A DNA stretch of 64,000 nucleotides from Mesorhizobium shangrilense (lineage in GTDB: Bacteria > Pseudomonadota > Alphaproteobacteria > Rhizobiales > Rhizobiaceae): contig NZ_JAQGPN010000003.1 of assembly GCF_028826155.1 (NCBI RefSeq), positions 133,999 through 197,998 of the forward strand, in the 5' to 3' direction. The stretch's first letter is position 1. Every line of letters starts with the position of its first letter. Below the pieces are notes generated by a model, which worked only from the letters and a program-made list of their open reading frames with translations, was not told the DNA's origin and made no database searches. Positions 9,192 to 17,226 of this stretch are shown here, in pieces. The position numbers were made by a program, and so were the translations under genes.

Positions 9192-10001
9192 ATGAGCAAT
9201 CCAGACATCGTTCTCGACGTCAACGGGATCGAGGTGATCTACAATCACGTGATCCTCGTGCTCAAGGGAGTCTCGCTGACCGTGCCGGCCGGCAAGGTGG
9301 TGGCGCTGCTGGGCGGCAATGGCGCGGGCAAGACCACGACCCTGCGCGCCGTTTCAAGTCTCCTCAAGGCCGAACGCGGCGCGGTTACCAAGGGCAGCAT
9401 CGAACTGCGCGGCGAGCGCATCGAGAACATGACGCCGTCCGATCTGGTCCAGCGCGGTGTGGTGCAGGTCATGGAAGGCCGGCATTGCTTCGGTCACCTG
9501 ACCATCGAAGAGAACCTTCTCGCCGGCGCCTATACAAGGACGGACAAGGGAGAAATCTCGGCCAACCTGGACAAGGTCTACGCCTATTTTCCCCGCTTGA
9601 AGACGCGCCGCACGTCGCAGTCCGCCTATACGTCGGGCGGCGAACAGCAGATGTGCGCGATCGGCCGCGCCTTGATGACCAACCCGAGCGTGGTGCTGCT
9701 GGACGAACCCTCCATGGGGCTGGCGCCGCAGATCGTGGAAGAAGTCTTCGAGATCGTCAGGGACCTCAACGCCAAGGAAAAGGTCACCTTCCTGCTGGCC
9801 GAGCAGAACACCAACATGGCGCTCAAATATGCCGACTACGGCTACATCATGGAGTCGGGACGCATCGTGATGGATGGCGAGGCCGCCGAACTGCGCAACA
9901 ACGAGGACGTCAAGGAGTTCTACCTCGGCATGTATGGCGAGCAGCGCAAGTCCTACAAGAACTTCAAGAGCTACAAGCGCCGCAAGCGCTGGTTGACGTA
10001 G
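9192..10001 (+). CDS. branched-chain-type ABC importer ATPase (LivF-like)
   Basis: 269 residues. Walker A is GGNGAGKTT, the signature region SGGEQQM, and Walker B VVLLDEPSMGLAP. It is the second ATPase of the importer and is separated from the first by the permeases and binding protein. A basic C-terminal tail (KNFKSYKRRKR) extends beyond the usual LivF end. The ATG at 9192 is chosen; a TTG at 9180 is an alternative, and neither has a strong ribosome-binding site. Confidence 0.9.
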   Translation: MSNPDIVLDVNGIEVIYNHVILVLKGVSLTVPAGKVVALLGGNGAGKTTTLRAVSSLLKAERGAVTKGSIELRGERIENMTPSDLVQRGVVQVMEGRHCFGHLTIEENLLAGAYTRTDKGEISANLDKVYAYFPRLKTRRTSQSAYTSGGEQQMCAIGRALMTNPSVVLLDEPSMGLAPQIVEEVFEIVRDLNAKEKVTFLLAEQNTNMALKYADYGYIMESGRIVMDGEAAELRNNEDVKEFYLGMYGEQRKSYKNFKSYKRRKRWLT

Positions 10002-10215
10002 GGCGGTCTGGCCCGAATTCAGGCGCGCAATCCCTGACGGTTGGTCCTGGGCGCCGCAGCATGACGGTCGCCCCGGCTGGCGATCTCGGTTTGGGACCGA
10101 TCGACCGCGCCGGCGCGGGGGATGAGGCGACGCGTTGGCGCGGCGTTGCAGGTCTCCCTGCCGGCAAGGCGGCGCCGGCGCCAAGCGCCGGGCGTCCGCT
10201 CGCCCGGGCGACGGC

Positions 10216-10524
10216 TCAGTTCGGCGAGAACGCGGCCGGGTTCATGAAAACGCTTTCCTGGTGGACCAGGTAGGGGAGCATTTTTGGAATGAAGATCTTC
10301 CACTCGTCATCCTGCCCAAGCTTGGCGCGCTGCTGGGTGCGATGGCCGAAATCCTCGTAGGCCCAGATGAAGACAACCGAGTTCAGAACGCCGCTTTCCT
10401 TCACCCAGCAGCCGATCAGCTTCGCGTACTTGCTGATGATGCCCAGCCCCTCAGCTTCGTAGAACGCAAGAAATTCCGCCGCCCTTCCCGGCGCGACCTG
10501 ATAGGTCCTCATCTCGTAGATCAT
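10216..10524 (-). CDS. NIPSNAP family protein
   Basis: 102 residues. It starts at MIYEMRTY, the family N-terminus, after GGAG at a good distance. NIPSNAP proteins are small ferredoxin-like dimeric alpha/beta barrel proteins of uncertain function, often found in catabolic clusters. The body carries the ...VFIWAYEDFGHRTQQRAKL pattern. It is divergent from the TetR gene at 10648 across a 123-base promoter region with a palindrome, so that regulator likely controls it. It converges with the LivF-like gene; the 214 bases between hold only GC-rich sequence and no gene. Confidence 0.82.
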   Translation of the reverse strand: MIYEMRTYQVAPGRAAEFLAFYEAEGLGIISKYAKLIGCWVKESGVLNSVVFIWAYEDFGHRTQQRAKLGQDDEWKIFIPKMLPYLVHQESVFMNPAAFSPN

Positions 10525-10605
10525 GTGCTGCTCCAATCGCTCTCGCCATTCGGGGGCCAATGGGGGATAACCCTCTCCGATTCCTAGCTAGAACATTCGC
10601 AGCGA

Positions 10606-10627
10606 TATATCGTCAAGGGACGATTTA
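10606..10627. promoter_or_regulatory. candidate TetR operator 1
   Basis: TATATCGT, six bases, ACGATTTA: an inverted repeat between the divergent NIPSNAP and TetR genes, ending 20 bases before the TetR start. It contains the perfect core ATCGTC-AAGG-GACGAT (10609-10624). The same spacing and core (TCGT-N6-ACGA) recur at 11363-11384. This is the position expected for autoregulation. Confidence 0.6.
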
Positions 10628-10647
10628 AATGGGCCTCAGGTGAGAGT

Positions 10648-11337
10648 ATGTCGGACAAGCGCAAGGATCCCACTCCGAGGACCTCGACAGCGAAGAAGGC
10701 GAAGCCTCCGGTGCCGCGGTTGCGGCCGGCCGAGCGCCGCGCGCAGATCCTGACGAATGCGACCACCTATTTTGCCGAGCACGGGCTGACGGCGCAGACA
10801 CGGGCGATTGCCGAGGCCTGCGGCGTCACGCAGCGCCTCCTCTACAGATATTTTCCGTCCAAGGCGGCTCTCATGTCCGCTGTATATGATGAGCAGATAC
10901 TCGCGCCGTTCAAGGCCGCGTGGATCCTCCAGCTGAGGGACCGATCGATAAGCATCGAAGAGCGTATTGAAAAGTTCTACGACGACTATTTCTATTCTGT
11001 CCTTACGCGAAAGTGGCTCAGACTGTTCATGCATGCGTCGTTGAGCGATCTCGGGATGGCGCCGAACTATATCAACTCGATTATAAAGCAGCTTCTTGTG
11101 GTGATCGCCGAAGAGGTTGCTGCGGCTCAGGAGGTCGCGCTCCCCCAGAGCCAGGCCCGGGTCCTTGAGATCGCCTGGGTCCTGCACGGCGCCGTGTCCC
11201 ACTTCGCGATCCGCCGCCACCTCTACAATGCAGACGAACCCGTGGCCGACACGGAAGTGCTGAAATTGCACGTGAGCGGATTTCTCGGCGGCTTCGCCGC
11301 AGCATGCGCGACAGCGCGCGCAGTGGAGGCAAGGTAA
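10648..11337 (+). CDS. TetR family transcriptional regulator
   Basis: 229 residues. The helix-turn-helix lies at about 51-76 (TRAIAEACGVTQRLLYRYFPSKAALM), and the C-terminal half is the variable helical ligand domain. The N-terminal 25 residues are lysine/proline-rich. Matching inverted repeats upstream of this gene and upstream of the ABC/hydroxylase operon at 11431 suggest that it represses both and responds to a substrate or CoA-ester of region B. Ligand unknown. Confidence 0.9.
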   Translation: MSDKRKDPTPRTSTAKKAKPPVPRLRPAERRAQILTNATTYFAEHGLTAQTRAIAEACGVTQRLLYRYFPSKAALMSAVYDEQILAPFKAAWILQLRDRSISIEERIEKFYDDYFYSVLTRKWLRLFMHASLSDLGMAPNYINSIIKQLLVVIAEEVAAAQEVALPQSQARVLEIAWVLHGAVSHFAIRRHLYNADEPVADTEVLKLHVSGFLGGFAAACATARAVEAR

Positions 11338-11362
11338 GCGGCCGGGCGATACGCACTTTCCT

Positions 11363-11384
11363 TAAATCGTCAGTTTACGACTTA
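11363..11384. promoter_or_regulatory. candidate TetR operator 2
   Basis: TAAATCGT, six bases, ACGACTTA, located 47 bases before the binding-protein start. It shares the TCGT-N6-ACGA core and flanking TAA/TTA with operator 1. It is the natural control point of the 11431-23240 operon. Confidence 0.6.
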
Positions 11385-11430
11385 GGAGAAAGCCGCTACA
11401 AATCGATCAGGCCTGGAAAGGCCGACCGAC

Positions 11431-12801
11431 ATGCGAGGTGTGTCGGAGGAGCACGCCGTGGAGGGGTCAATCGTGTCCAAGTTGCCATTCGTCAGTCGTC
11501 GCCAATTCCTGAAGTCGTCCTCCGCCGCCATGCTTGCGGGCGGCGCCGGCCTTTCGCTCCCCATGAGCGCAAGGGCGGCCGAGACGATTCACTTTTCCAC
11601 CTGGTCCGCGGCCGTGGATCTCGTGCAAAGCCACATTTCCGCATTCGAGGCCGCCAACCCGGATGTGAAGATTTCCTATTCGAACGCGCCCTGGGCGCAG
11701 TATCGCGAAAGCTCCATCACCAAGTTCGTGGGCGGCGCGCCGATGGACATGCTGTGGGTGTCCGACACCTGGCTGCCGGAGTGGGCTGAGGCGGGCTGGC
11801 TGGCGCCGATCGACCAGTACGACGCGCTCACCAAGTACAATGCAGACACCGACGACTTCAGCCTCCAGTCGATGATGTACGGCGGCAAGCAGTATGGCCT
11901 GACCTACTACAACGACTACATCGCCTTCCTCTATAATGCGGAGATCCTGGAGAAGGCCGGCATCCAGGCGCCGCCCGCCACCTGGGAAGAGGTGATCGAG
12001 CAGTCGAAGATCATCAAGGAGAAGGGGCTTTCGGACGCGCCGCTGATGATCGGCATGGCGCAGGAAAGCTGGCTGGTCGAGTTCCTGTCGACGCTGGTGT
12101 TCTCGCATGGCGGCCGTCTGGTCGACGACGAGGGCAACGCCGTCATGGCCGACCCGCAAGGCGGCGCCGTGGCGGCCGCAACCTGGCTGAAGAGCGCGGT
12201 CGATGCCGGCGTCCTGCCTGCATCCTGCGTCGAGACCGGCGAGCTTGCCTGTCTCAAGTCGTTCGGCGCCGGCCAGAACGCCTTTACCATGGTGGCGAAG
12301 TACCGCCTGCGCATGCTCAACGACCCGGCGCAGTCGCCGGCTGCGGGCAAGATCAAGCAGGCGCTCATGCCGAAGGGCGGCGCCAACGGCACCAACGAGA
12401 CCGTCGGCTACATCCGCTTCTATGGCATGACGCCGGGTGCGCAGGAGACCGAGGAGCGCGCTGCCGCCGTCGTCAAGCTGATGGAATGGTTCGGCGGCAA
12501 GGCCAACGGCGAATACGTGCTGCAGAAGCTGCTGTTCAAGGATCTCGGCCTCGGCTTTGCGACCAAGTCGCTGTTCGACGACCCGGAAATCAGAGACGGC
12601 TACTCCGCCTTCGCAGACGTCGATCTGGTCAGCAAGCAGCAGAGCCTTGCACGCAAGAAGGACGTGATCGCGCCGTGGTTCGGCGAGTGGAATGACGTGA
12701 ACGGAACTGCATGGCAGCGCGTCATCCTCGGGCAGGCAACGCCGGAAGAAGCCCTCAAGGCGTCGGGCGAGACCTGGGACAAGCTCAAGAAGAGCGCCTA
12801 A
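11431..12801 (+). CDS. sugar-type ABC importer binding protein (family 1, Tat-exported)
   Basis: 456 residues. A twin-arginine signal SRRQFLKSS lies at 22-30 with a hydrophobic stretch and cleavage near ARA (48-49); Tat export implies folding before export. The mature part is a UgpB/MalE-like family 1 binding protein: ETIHFSTWSAAVDLVQSHISAFEAANPDVKISYSNAPW. GTG codons at 11458 and 11473 (the latter after GAGGGG) are alternative starts that would give a Tat signal closer to the N-terminus. First gene of the operon. Confidence 0.88.
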   Translation: MRGVSEEHAVEGSIVSKLPFVSRRQFLKSSSAAMLAGGAGLSLPMSARAAETIHFSTWSAAVDLVQSHISAFEAANPDVKISYSNAPWAQYRESSITKFVGGAPMDMLWVSDTWLPEWAEAGWLAPIDQYDALTKYNADTDDFSLQSMMYGGKQYGLTYYNDYIAFLYNAEILEKAGIQAPPATWEEVIEQSKIIKEKGLSDAPLMIGMAQESWLVEFLSTLVFSHGGRLVDDEGNAVMADPQGGAVAAATWLKSAVDAGVLPASCVETGELACLKSFGAGQNAFTMVAKYRLRMLNDPAQSPAAGKIKQALMPKGGANGTNETVGYIRFYGMTPGAQETEERAAAVVKLMEWFGGKANGEYVLQKLLFKDLGLGFATKSLFDDPEIRDGYSAFADVDLVSKQQSLARKKDVIAPWFGEWNDVNGTAWQRVILGQATPEEALKASGETWDKLKKSA

Positions 12802-12829
12802 GGCATCCAGCCGGACCGCGGTTCGGCCA

Positions 12830-12858
12830 GCCCGCCTCGCGACCATGCGCGGGCGGGC
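12830..12858 (+). other. hairpin after binding-protein gene
   Basis: GCCCGCCTCGCG (12830-12841) pairs with CGCGGGCGGGC (12848-12858), with one bulged T and loop ACCATG. It lies 28 bases after the binding-protein stop. The ATG at 12845, which would give the longest permease frame, sits inside the loop, which argues against it as the start codon. Confidence 0.55.
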
Positions 12859-12913
12859 GACGCCCCCGCGTGCCGAAGGCAATTCCATCCTTTCAACTGC
12901 GAAAGACATTCTC

Positions 12914-13828
12914 TTGCACGCAGCCACCCTTCCACAATCCGGCAGGCGAAAGCCCTGGCTGTCGCATGACGACAGCAGCGCTTTCATCCTGTTGCTGCCC
13001 GTTGCCGCGGTTCTGTTTGCGGTGGCGGTCTTCCCGATCATCTATTCGTTCTACATCAGCCTGTTCGACCTGAAGCTGACGCGTCCGCATCGCGTGCCGT
13101 TCGTCGGGCTGGACAACTACTTCACCGTCCTGACCGACCAGCATTTCTGGGATGCGGTCAGCCGCACCGTGATGTTCTCGGTCACGTCGGTTCTGGCGAT
13201 TTCCGTCATCGCCCTCTTGGTCGCCCTGCTCCTCAACGAGGACTTTCCGGGCCGCAAGCTGCTGAGCGCAGTGCTTCTCATCCCGTGGGCGATTCCCTAT
13301 GTCGCCAATGCGCTGATGTGGAAGTGGATCTACGATTCCAACTACGGCGCGCTGAACGGCATCCTCTATCAGCTGGATTTCATCGATCGCTACATGGTCT
13401 GGCTGGGCGATTCCGACAAGACGTTGATGCTGATCGCCAATGCGTTCGTCTGGAAGGAAGTGCCGCTCGCCGCGATCCTCCTTCTGGTGACGATGAAGAG
13501 CATCCCCGCCGATCTCTATTCGGCCGCGAAGGTCGACGGCGCCAACGGGCTGCGCCGCTTCTTCCATGTGACGCTGCCGGCGCTGAAGCCGGGCTTCATG
13601 CTGGTCATCCTCTACGAGAGCATGATGGCGATCCGGCATTTCGACCTGTTCTTCATCCTGACCGAGGGTGGTCCGGCAGACGCCAGCCATGTCGTGGCGT
13701 GGCGGATCTACGTCGAGACGTTCCGCAACCTCTCCTTCGGGACGGGTGCAGCCATGTCCTACATCCTCGCCATTGCGACGCTGGCCTTGTCCTATGTCGT
13801 GATCCGTTCGCTCGGAAAGAGGGTCTGA
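12914..13828 (+). CDS. sugar-type ABC importer permease (UgpA/MalF-like)
   Basis: 304 residues from TTG 12914. This start gives a typical short basic lead (HAATLPQSGRRKPW) before the first membrane span; the upstream in-frame ATG at 12845 lies within a hairpin loop. Six membrane segments are visible. The EAA loop, which contacts the ATPase, reads YSAAKVDGANGLRRFFHVTLPALKP. It pairs with the permease two bases downstream. Confidence 0.88.
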   Translation: MHAATLPQSGRRKPWLSHDDSSAFILLLPVAAVLFAVAVFPIIYSFYISLFDLKLTRPHRVPFVGLDNYFTVLTDQHFWDAVSRTVMFSVTSVLAISVIALLVALLLNEDFPGRKLLSAVLLIPWAIPYVANALMWKWIYDSNYGALNGILYQLDFIDRYMVWLGDSDKTLMLIANAFVWKEVPLAAILLLVTMKSIPADLYSAAKVDGANGLRRFFHVTLPALKPGFMLVILYESMMAIRHFDLFFILTEGGPADASHVVAWRIYVETFRNLSFGTGAAMSYILAIATLALSYVVIRSLGKRV

Positions 13829-13830
13829 CC

Positions 13831-14775
13831 ATGGCGACCAGTTCCTCGACGGCGCGCCGTAAACGCGCCCTCATGCAGAACCTGAGGGTGCTCGGTCTGG
13901 CGATCGCCTCGTTGGTTTTCCTGCTCTACGTGCTGGCTCCGGTGGCATGGCTGGTGTCCTCCTCGCTGCAGCAGGAGGCCGCGCTCACCTCGGTGCCCCC
14001 GCAGTGGATCCCAAAAGATCCACACCTCGACAATTTCCGGGTCATCTTCTCGGCGGACGACCAGGAGCGGGTAACGTATGAAACTCGCCGCGCGGCCGAT
14101 CCGGCGAGCGGCGGCTTCATTCCATCGACGGCCAAGAACCTGCTTCCCGCGATGGGCAACAGCTTCATCGTGTCGGTCGCCGTGGTGATCCTCAACCTGC
14201 TGGTGGCGGTTCCGGCCGCGTATGCGCTGGCCAAGATCCGTTTCCGCGGCCGCAATGCGTCCGTCTACGGCATCCTGATCACGCGCGTTATCCCCGATAT
14301 CGCGCTGGTGGTGCCGTTCTTCCTGTTCATCCGCAATCTCGGCCTGCTCGACACGCTGTCGTCGCTGGTGATCACCTATCTGGCGGTCACGGTGCCGTTC
14401 TCGGTGTTCATCCTCGTCAGCTATTTCGAACAATTGCCGGACGAACTGGACAAGGCCGCCCGCGTCGACGGCTGCTCGCGCCTTCAGACGATGACCAGGG
14501 TGTTCCTGCCGCTAGCGGCGCCCTCGCTGGTCGCGCTGTCGCTGTTCGCGTTCCTCACGAGCTGGAACGAGTTCCTGCTGGCGCTGATGTTCACGCAGAC
14601 CGCCGCGTCGCAGACGCTGCCAATCATCGTGGCGTCGTTCACGTCCGACTTCACCATCTCCTTCTCCTTCATCAATGCCGCAGGCGTGCTCGCCATCATC
14701 CCCCCTGTGATCCTGGCGATCATCTTCCAGCGCTACATTGTCTCCGGTCTGACGGCCGGAGCGGTCAAAGGATAG
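13831..14775 (+). CDS. sugar-type ABC importer permease (UgpE/MalG-like)
   Basis: 314 residues; ATG two bases after the previous stop. The first membrane span is at about 20-45, followed by a larger than usual periplasmic loop (residues about 65-105, PHLDNFRVIFSADDQERVTYETRR...). The EAA motif is DKAARVDGCSRLQTMTRVFLPLAAPSL. The C-terminal span ends in QRYIVSGLTAGAVKG, typical of MalG-type permeases. Confidence 0.92.
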   Translation: MATSSSTARRKRALMQNLRVLGLAIASLVFLLYVLAPVAWLVSSSLQQEAALTSVPPQWIPKDPHLDNFRVIFSADDQERVTYETRRAADPASGGFIPSTAKNLLPAMGNSFIVSVAVVILNLLVAVPAAYALAKIRFRGRNASVYGILITRVIPDIALVVPFFLFIRNLGLLDTLSSLVITYLAVTVPFSVFILVSYFEQLPDELDKAARVDGCSRLQTMTRVFLPLAAPSLVALSLFAFLTSWNEFLLALMFTQTAASQTLPIIVASFTSDFTISFSFINAAGVLAIIPPVILAIIFQRYIVSGLTAGAVKG

Positions 14776-14783
14776 TTCCTCCA

Positions 14784-15878
14784 ATGGCACGCATTCAATT
14801 CAAGGGCATAACCAAGAACTATGCCGGCGGCGTCATTGCCGTGGATACACTGGACCTCGAGATCCGCGACCGCGAGTTCCTGGTCCTGCTCGGACCGTCG
14901 GGCTGCGGGAAGTCGACCACTCTCAACATGATCGCCGGTCTCGAGGATCCGACGTCGGGTGAGCTCTGGTTCGACGACCTCGACGTCACCTTCCTGCCGC
15001 CGCACAAGCGCGACGTTGCGATGGTGTTCCAAAGCTATGCGCTCTATCCGCACAAGAACGTCTACGAGAACATCGCGTTCGGCCTGCGCATGCGCAAGGT
15101 GGCGAATGACGAGATCGAGCGCCGCGTGCGCGACGCCGCCCGCAAGCTCGAGATCGAGCATCTGCTCGAGCGTCGGCCCGGCCAGCTTTCCGGCGGCCAG
15201 CGCCAGCGCGTCGCGCTGGGGCGCGCCATGGTCCGCGAACCGTCCGTGTTCCTGATGGACGAACCGCTTTCCAATCTCGACGCCGCACTGCGCATCTCGA
15301 TGCGCGCGGAGATCAAGCATCTCCATGCCGCGATGGGCACGACATTCGTCTATGTGACGCACGACCAGGCCGAGGCGCTCACCCTTGCAGACCGTATCGT
15401 GGTGATGCAGCACGGCGTCGTCCAGCAGATCGGAACGCCTGACGAGATCTACGAGAAGCCGGCTAACATGTTCGTCGCCTCCTTCCTCGGCTCGCCGCCG
15501 ATCAACTACCTGCGCGGCACGCTTCAGCAGCAGGGCGACGCGGTCAGCTTCGTCAACGGCGAGGTCCGCCTCGACCTCGACGCCGCGACGACGGCGCGCA
15601 TCAAAGGGCGGCCCGACGAGGTTGTCATCGGCATCCGGCCGGAGGATGTCGAGCCGAACGGCGCCAGCGGACCTGTGCTGGACGGCCTTGTGGACAGCGT
15701 GCTGCCGGTCGGTTCGGATCGCTTCCTCGGCCTCAAGCTGAACGAGACCGATCTTTTCATCCGCGTCGGCAAGGAAGCGCGACAGCAGGAAGGAGACCGC
15801 ATCAGCTTCGCCCTCGTGCCGGAGCGCATCCATGTCTTCGACGGCGCAAGCGGAAAGAACATCGCAGCCGCATCATGA
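14784..15878 (+). CDS. sugar-type ABC importer ATPase (UgpC/MsmK-like)
   Basis: 364 residues. Walker A GPSGCGKST, signature LSGGQRQRVALGRA, Walker B VFLMDEPLSNLDAALR, and the C-terminal regulatory TOBE/OB region (IGIRPEDV, then RIHVFD). It completes the importer. The stop overlaps the hydroxylase FAD-subunit start (ATGA at 15875), which links uptake directly to the hydroxylase. Confidence 0.93.
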   Translation: MARIQFKGITKNYAGGVIAVDTLDLEIRDREFLVLLGPSGCGKSTTLNMIAGLEDPTSGELWFDDLDVTFLPPHKRDVAMVFQSYALYPHKNVYENIAFGLRMRKVANDEIERRVRDAARKLEIEHLLERRPGQLSGGQRQRVALGRAMVREPSVFLMDEPLSNLDAALRISMRAEIKHLHAAMGTTFVYVTHDQAEALTLADRIVVMQHGVVQQIGTPDEIYEKPANMFVASFLGSPPINYLRGTLQQQGDAVSFVNGEVRLDLDAATTARIKGRPDEVVIGIRPEDVEPNGASGPVLDGLVDSVLPVGSDRFLGLKLNETDLFIRVGKEARQQEGDRISFALVPERIHVFDGASGKNIAAAS

Positions 15879-16723
15879 AGCCTGCCCGATTCTCCTACGC
15901 AGCGCCGACATCGATGTCGGAGGCGCTGGCGCTTCTCGCCGAGTCGGAAGACGCCCGCGTCATTGCCGGCGGCCAGAGCCTCGCGCCGATGATGAACATG
16001 CGGCTTGCCCAGCCTGAATTGCTGGTCGACATCAACCGGATCGACGGGCTCTCAGGCGTGGGTCTCGACGCGGGTTCGCTGGTGATCGGAGCGATGACGC
16101 GTCATGCCGACCTGGCGGGCAACGCTCTGGTGAAGGCCCATGCTCCGGTGCTGGCCTACGCGGCTGGCACCATCGGGCACTATGCGATCCGGCAACGGGG
16201 CACCATCGGCGGCAGCCTCGCTCATGCGGATCCCGCGGCGCAACTGCCTCTGGTCTGCATGCTTCTCGATGCGCGGATCGACGCAACCTCGTCGGAGGGT
16301 GTGCGGACGATCGAAGCCGCGGATCTCTTCGAGACGCTTTTCACCACGACGCTCGAGCCGTCGGAGATGATCACGTCGATCTGCGTTCCGCTGCTCGAGC
16401 CGGGACACGGGTGGGGTTTTCGCCTGTTCAACCGTCGCGCCGGCGACTTCGCGGAGGTCAGCGCGGCGGCGATTGTGTTCAACCGGGAAGGCGAGGCGGC
16501 TGTGCGGCTGGCGCTCGGCGCCATCGCGTCCGCGCCATTCCGCGCCGACGATCTGCTGCCCGAATTCGACCCGCAGGATGCAGGCTGGCCGACAAGGGCC
16601 GCAGCGATCGTTGCCGAAGCGGCTCCGATTGAGGACAACGCGCGGATGCCGGCCGATTACCGCCGTGAGGTGCTGCAGGCGCTGCTGGAAGACGTGTTGC
16701 GTGATGCGATGAGGCGGGCATGA
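15875..16723 (+). CDS. molybdenum hydroxylase FAD subunit (CoxM-like)
   Basis: 282 residues. FAD-binding motifs of the medium subunit are present: AGGQSLAPMMNMRL near residues 32-45 and TIGGSLAHADPAAQLP near 110-125. It carries electrons between the iron-sulfur subunit and an acceptor. Order M-S-L with four-base overlaps is the usual arrangement in xanthine-oxidase-family hydroxylases. Confidence 0.93.
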   Translation: MKPARFSYAAPTSMSEALALLAESEDARVIAGGQSLAPMMNMRLAQPELLVDINRIDGLSGVGLDAGSLVIGAMTRHADLAGNALVKAHAPVLAYAAGTIGHYAIRQRGTIGGSLAHADPAAQLPLVCMLLDARIDATSSEGVRTIEAADLFETLFTTTLEPSEMITSICVPLLEPGHGWGFRLFNRRAGDFAEVSAAAIVFNREGEAAVRLALGAIASAPFRADDLLPEFDPQDAGWPTRAAAIVAEAAPIEDNARMPADYRREVLQALLEDVLRDAMRRA

Positions 16724-17226
16724 TTGTTGAAGCATACGAAAGGCTGCCCATCGCGCTGACGGTCAATGGTCGCAGCTACGATGTCACGGTCGAACCCCGG
16801 CGTCTCCTTTCCGACGTGCTTCGGGAGGATTGCGGGCTGACCGGAACCCATGTCGGCTGCGAGCATGGCGTGTGCGGGGCATGCACGGTTCTCATCGACG
16901 GCCGCCCCGCGCGCTCCTGCCTCACCTACGCCGTGCAGATGCAGGGCGCTTCGATCACCACGATCGAGCACCACGGCGCTTCGGGTGAACTGTCGGCGCT
17001 TCAGCAGGCGCTGCATGAGCGCCACGGGCTGCAGTGCGGGTTCTGCACGCCGGGCATCGTGATGACGATGCAGGCCTGGCTGGACGAGAATCCCGAGCCG
17101 ACCGAGGAAGGCGTCCGTGAAGCGCTTTCCGGCAACATCTGCCGCTGCACCGGATACCAGAACATCGTCGACGCCGTACTCGTCGCAGCCGGCAGGCAGG
17201 CGGACATGCGGAAGGCCGGGAAATGA
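16720..17226 (+). CDS. molybdenum hydroxylase 2Fe-2S subunit (CoxS-like)
   Basis: 168 residues. The plant-type [2Fe-2S] motif GCEHGVCGACTVLIDG is followed by RSCLT. The second cluster domain is LQCGFCTPGIVMT...GNICRCTGYQNIV. All eight cluster cysteines are visible. It overlaps both neighbours by four bases. Length is close to the 155-170 usual for the family. Confidence 0.95.
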   Translation: MIVEAYERLPIALTVNGRSYDVTVEPRRLLSDVLREDCGLTGTHVGCEHGVCGACTVLIDGRPARSCLTYAVQMQGASITTIEHHGASGELSALQQALHERHGLQCGFCTPGIVMTMQAWLDENPEPTEEGVREALSGNICRCTGYQNIVDAVLVAAGRQADMRKAGK

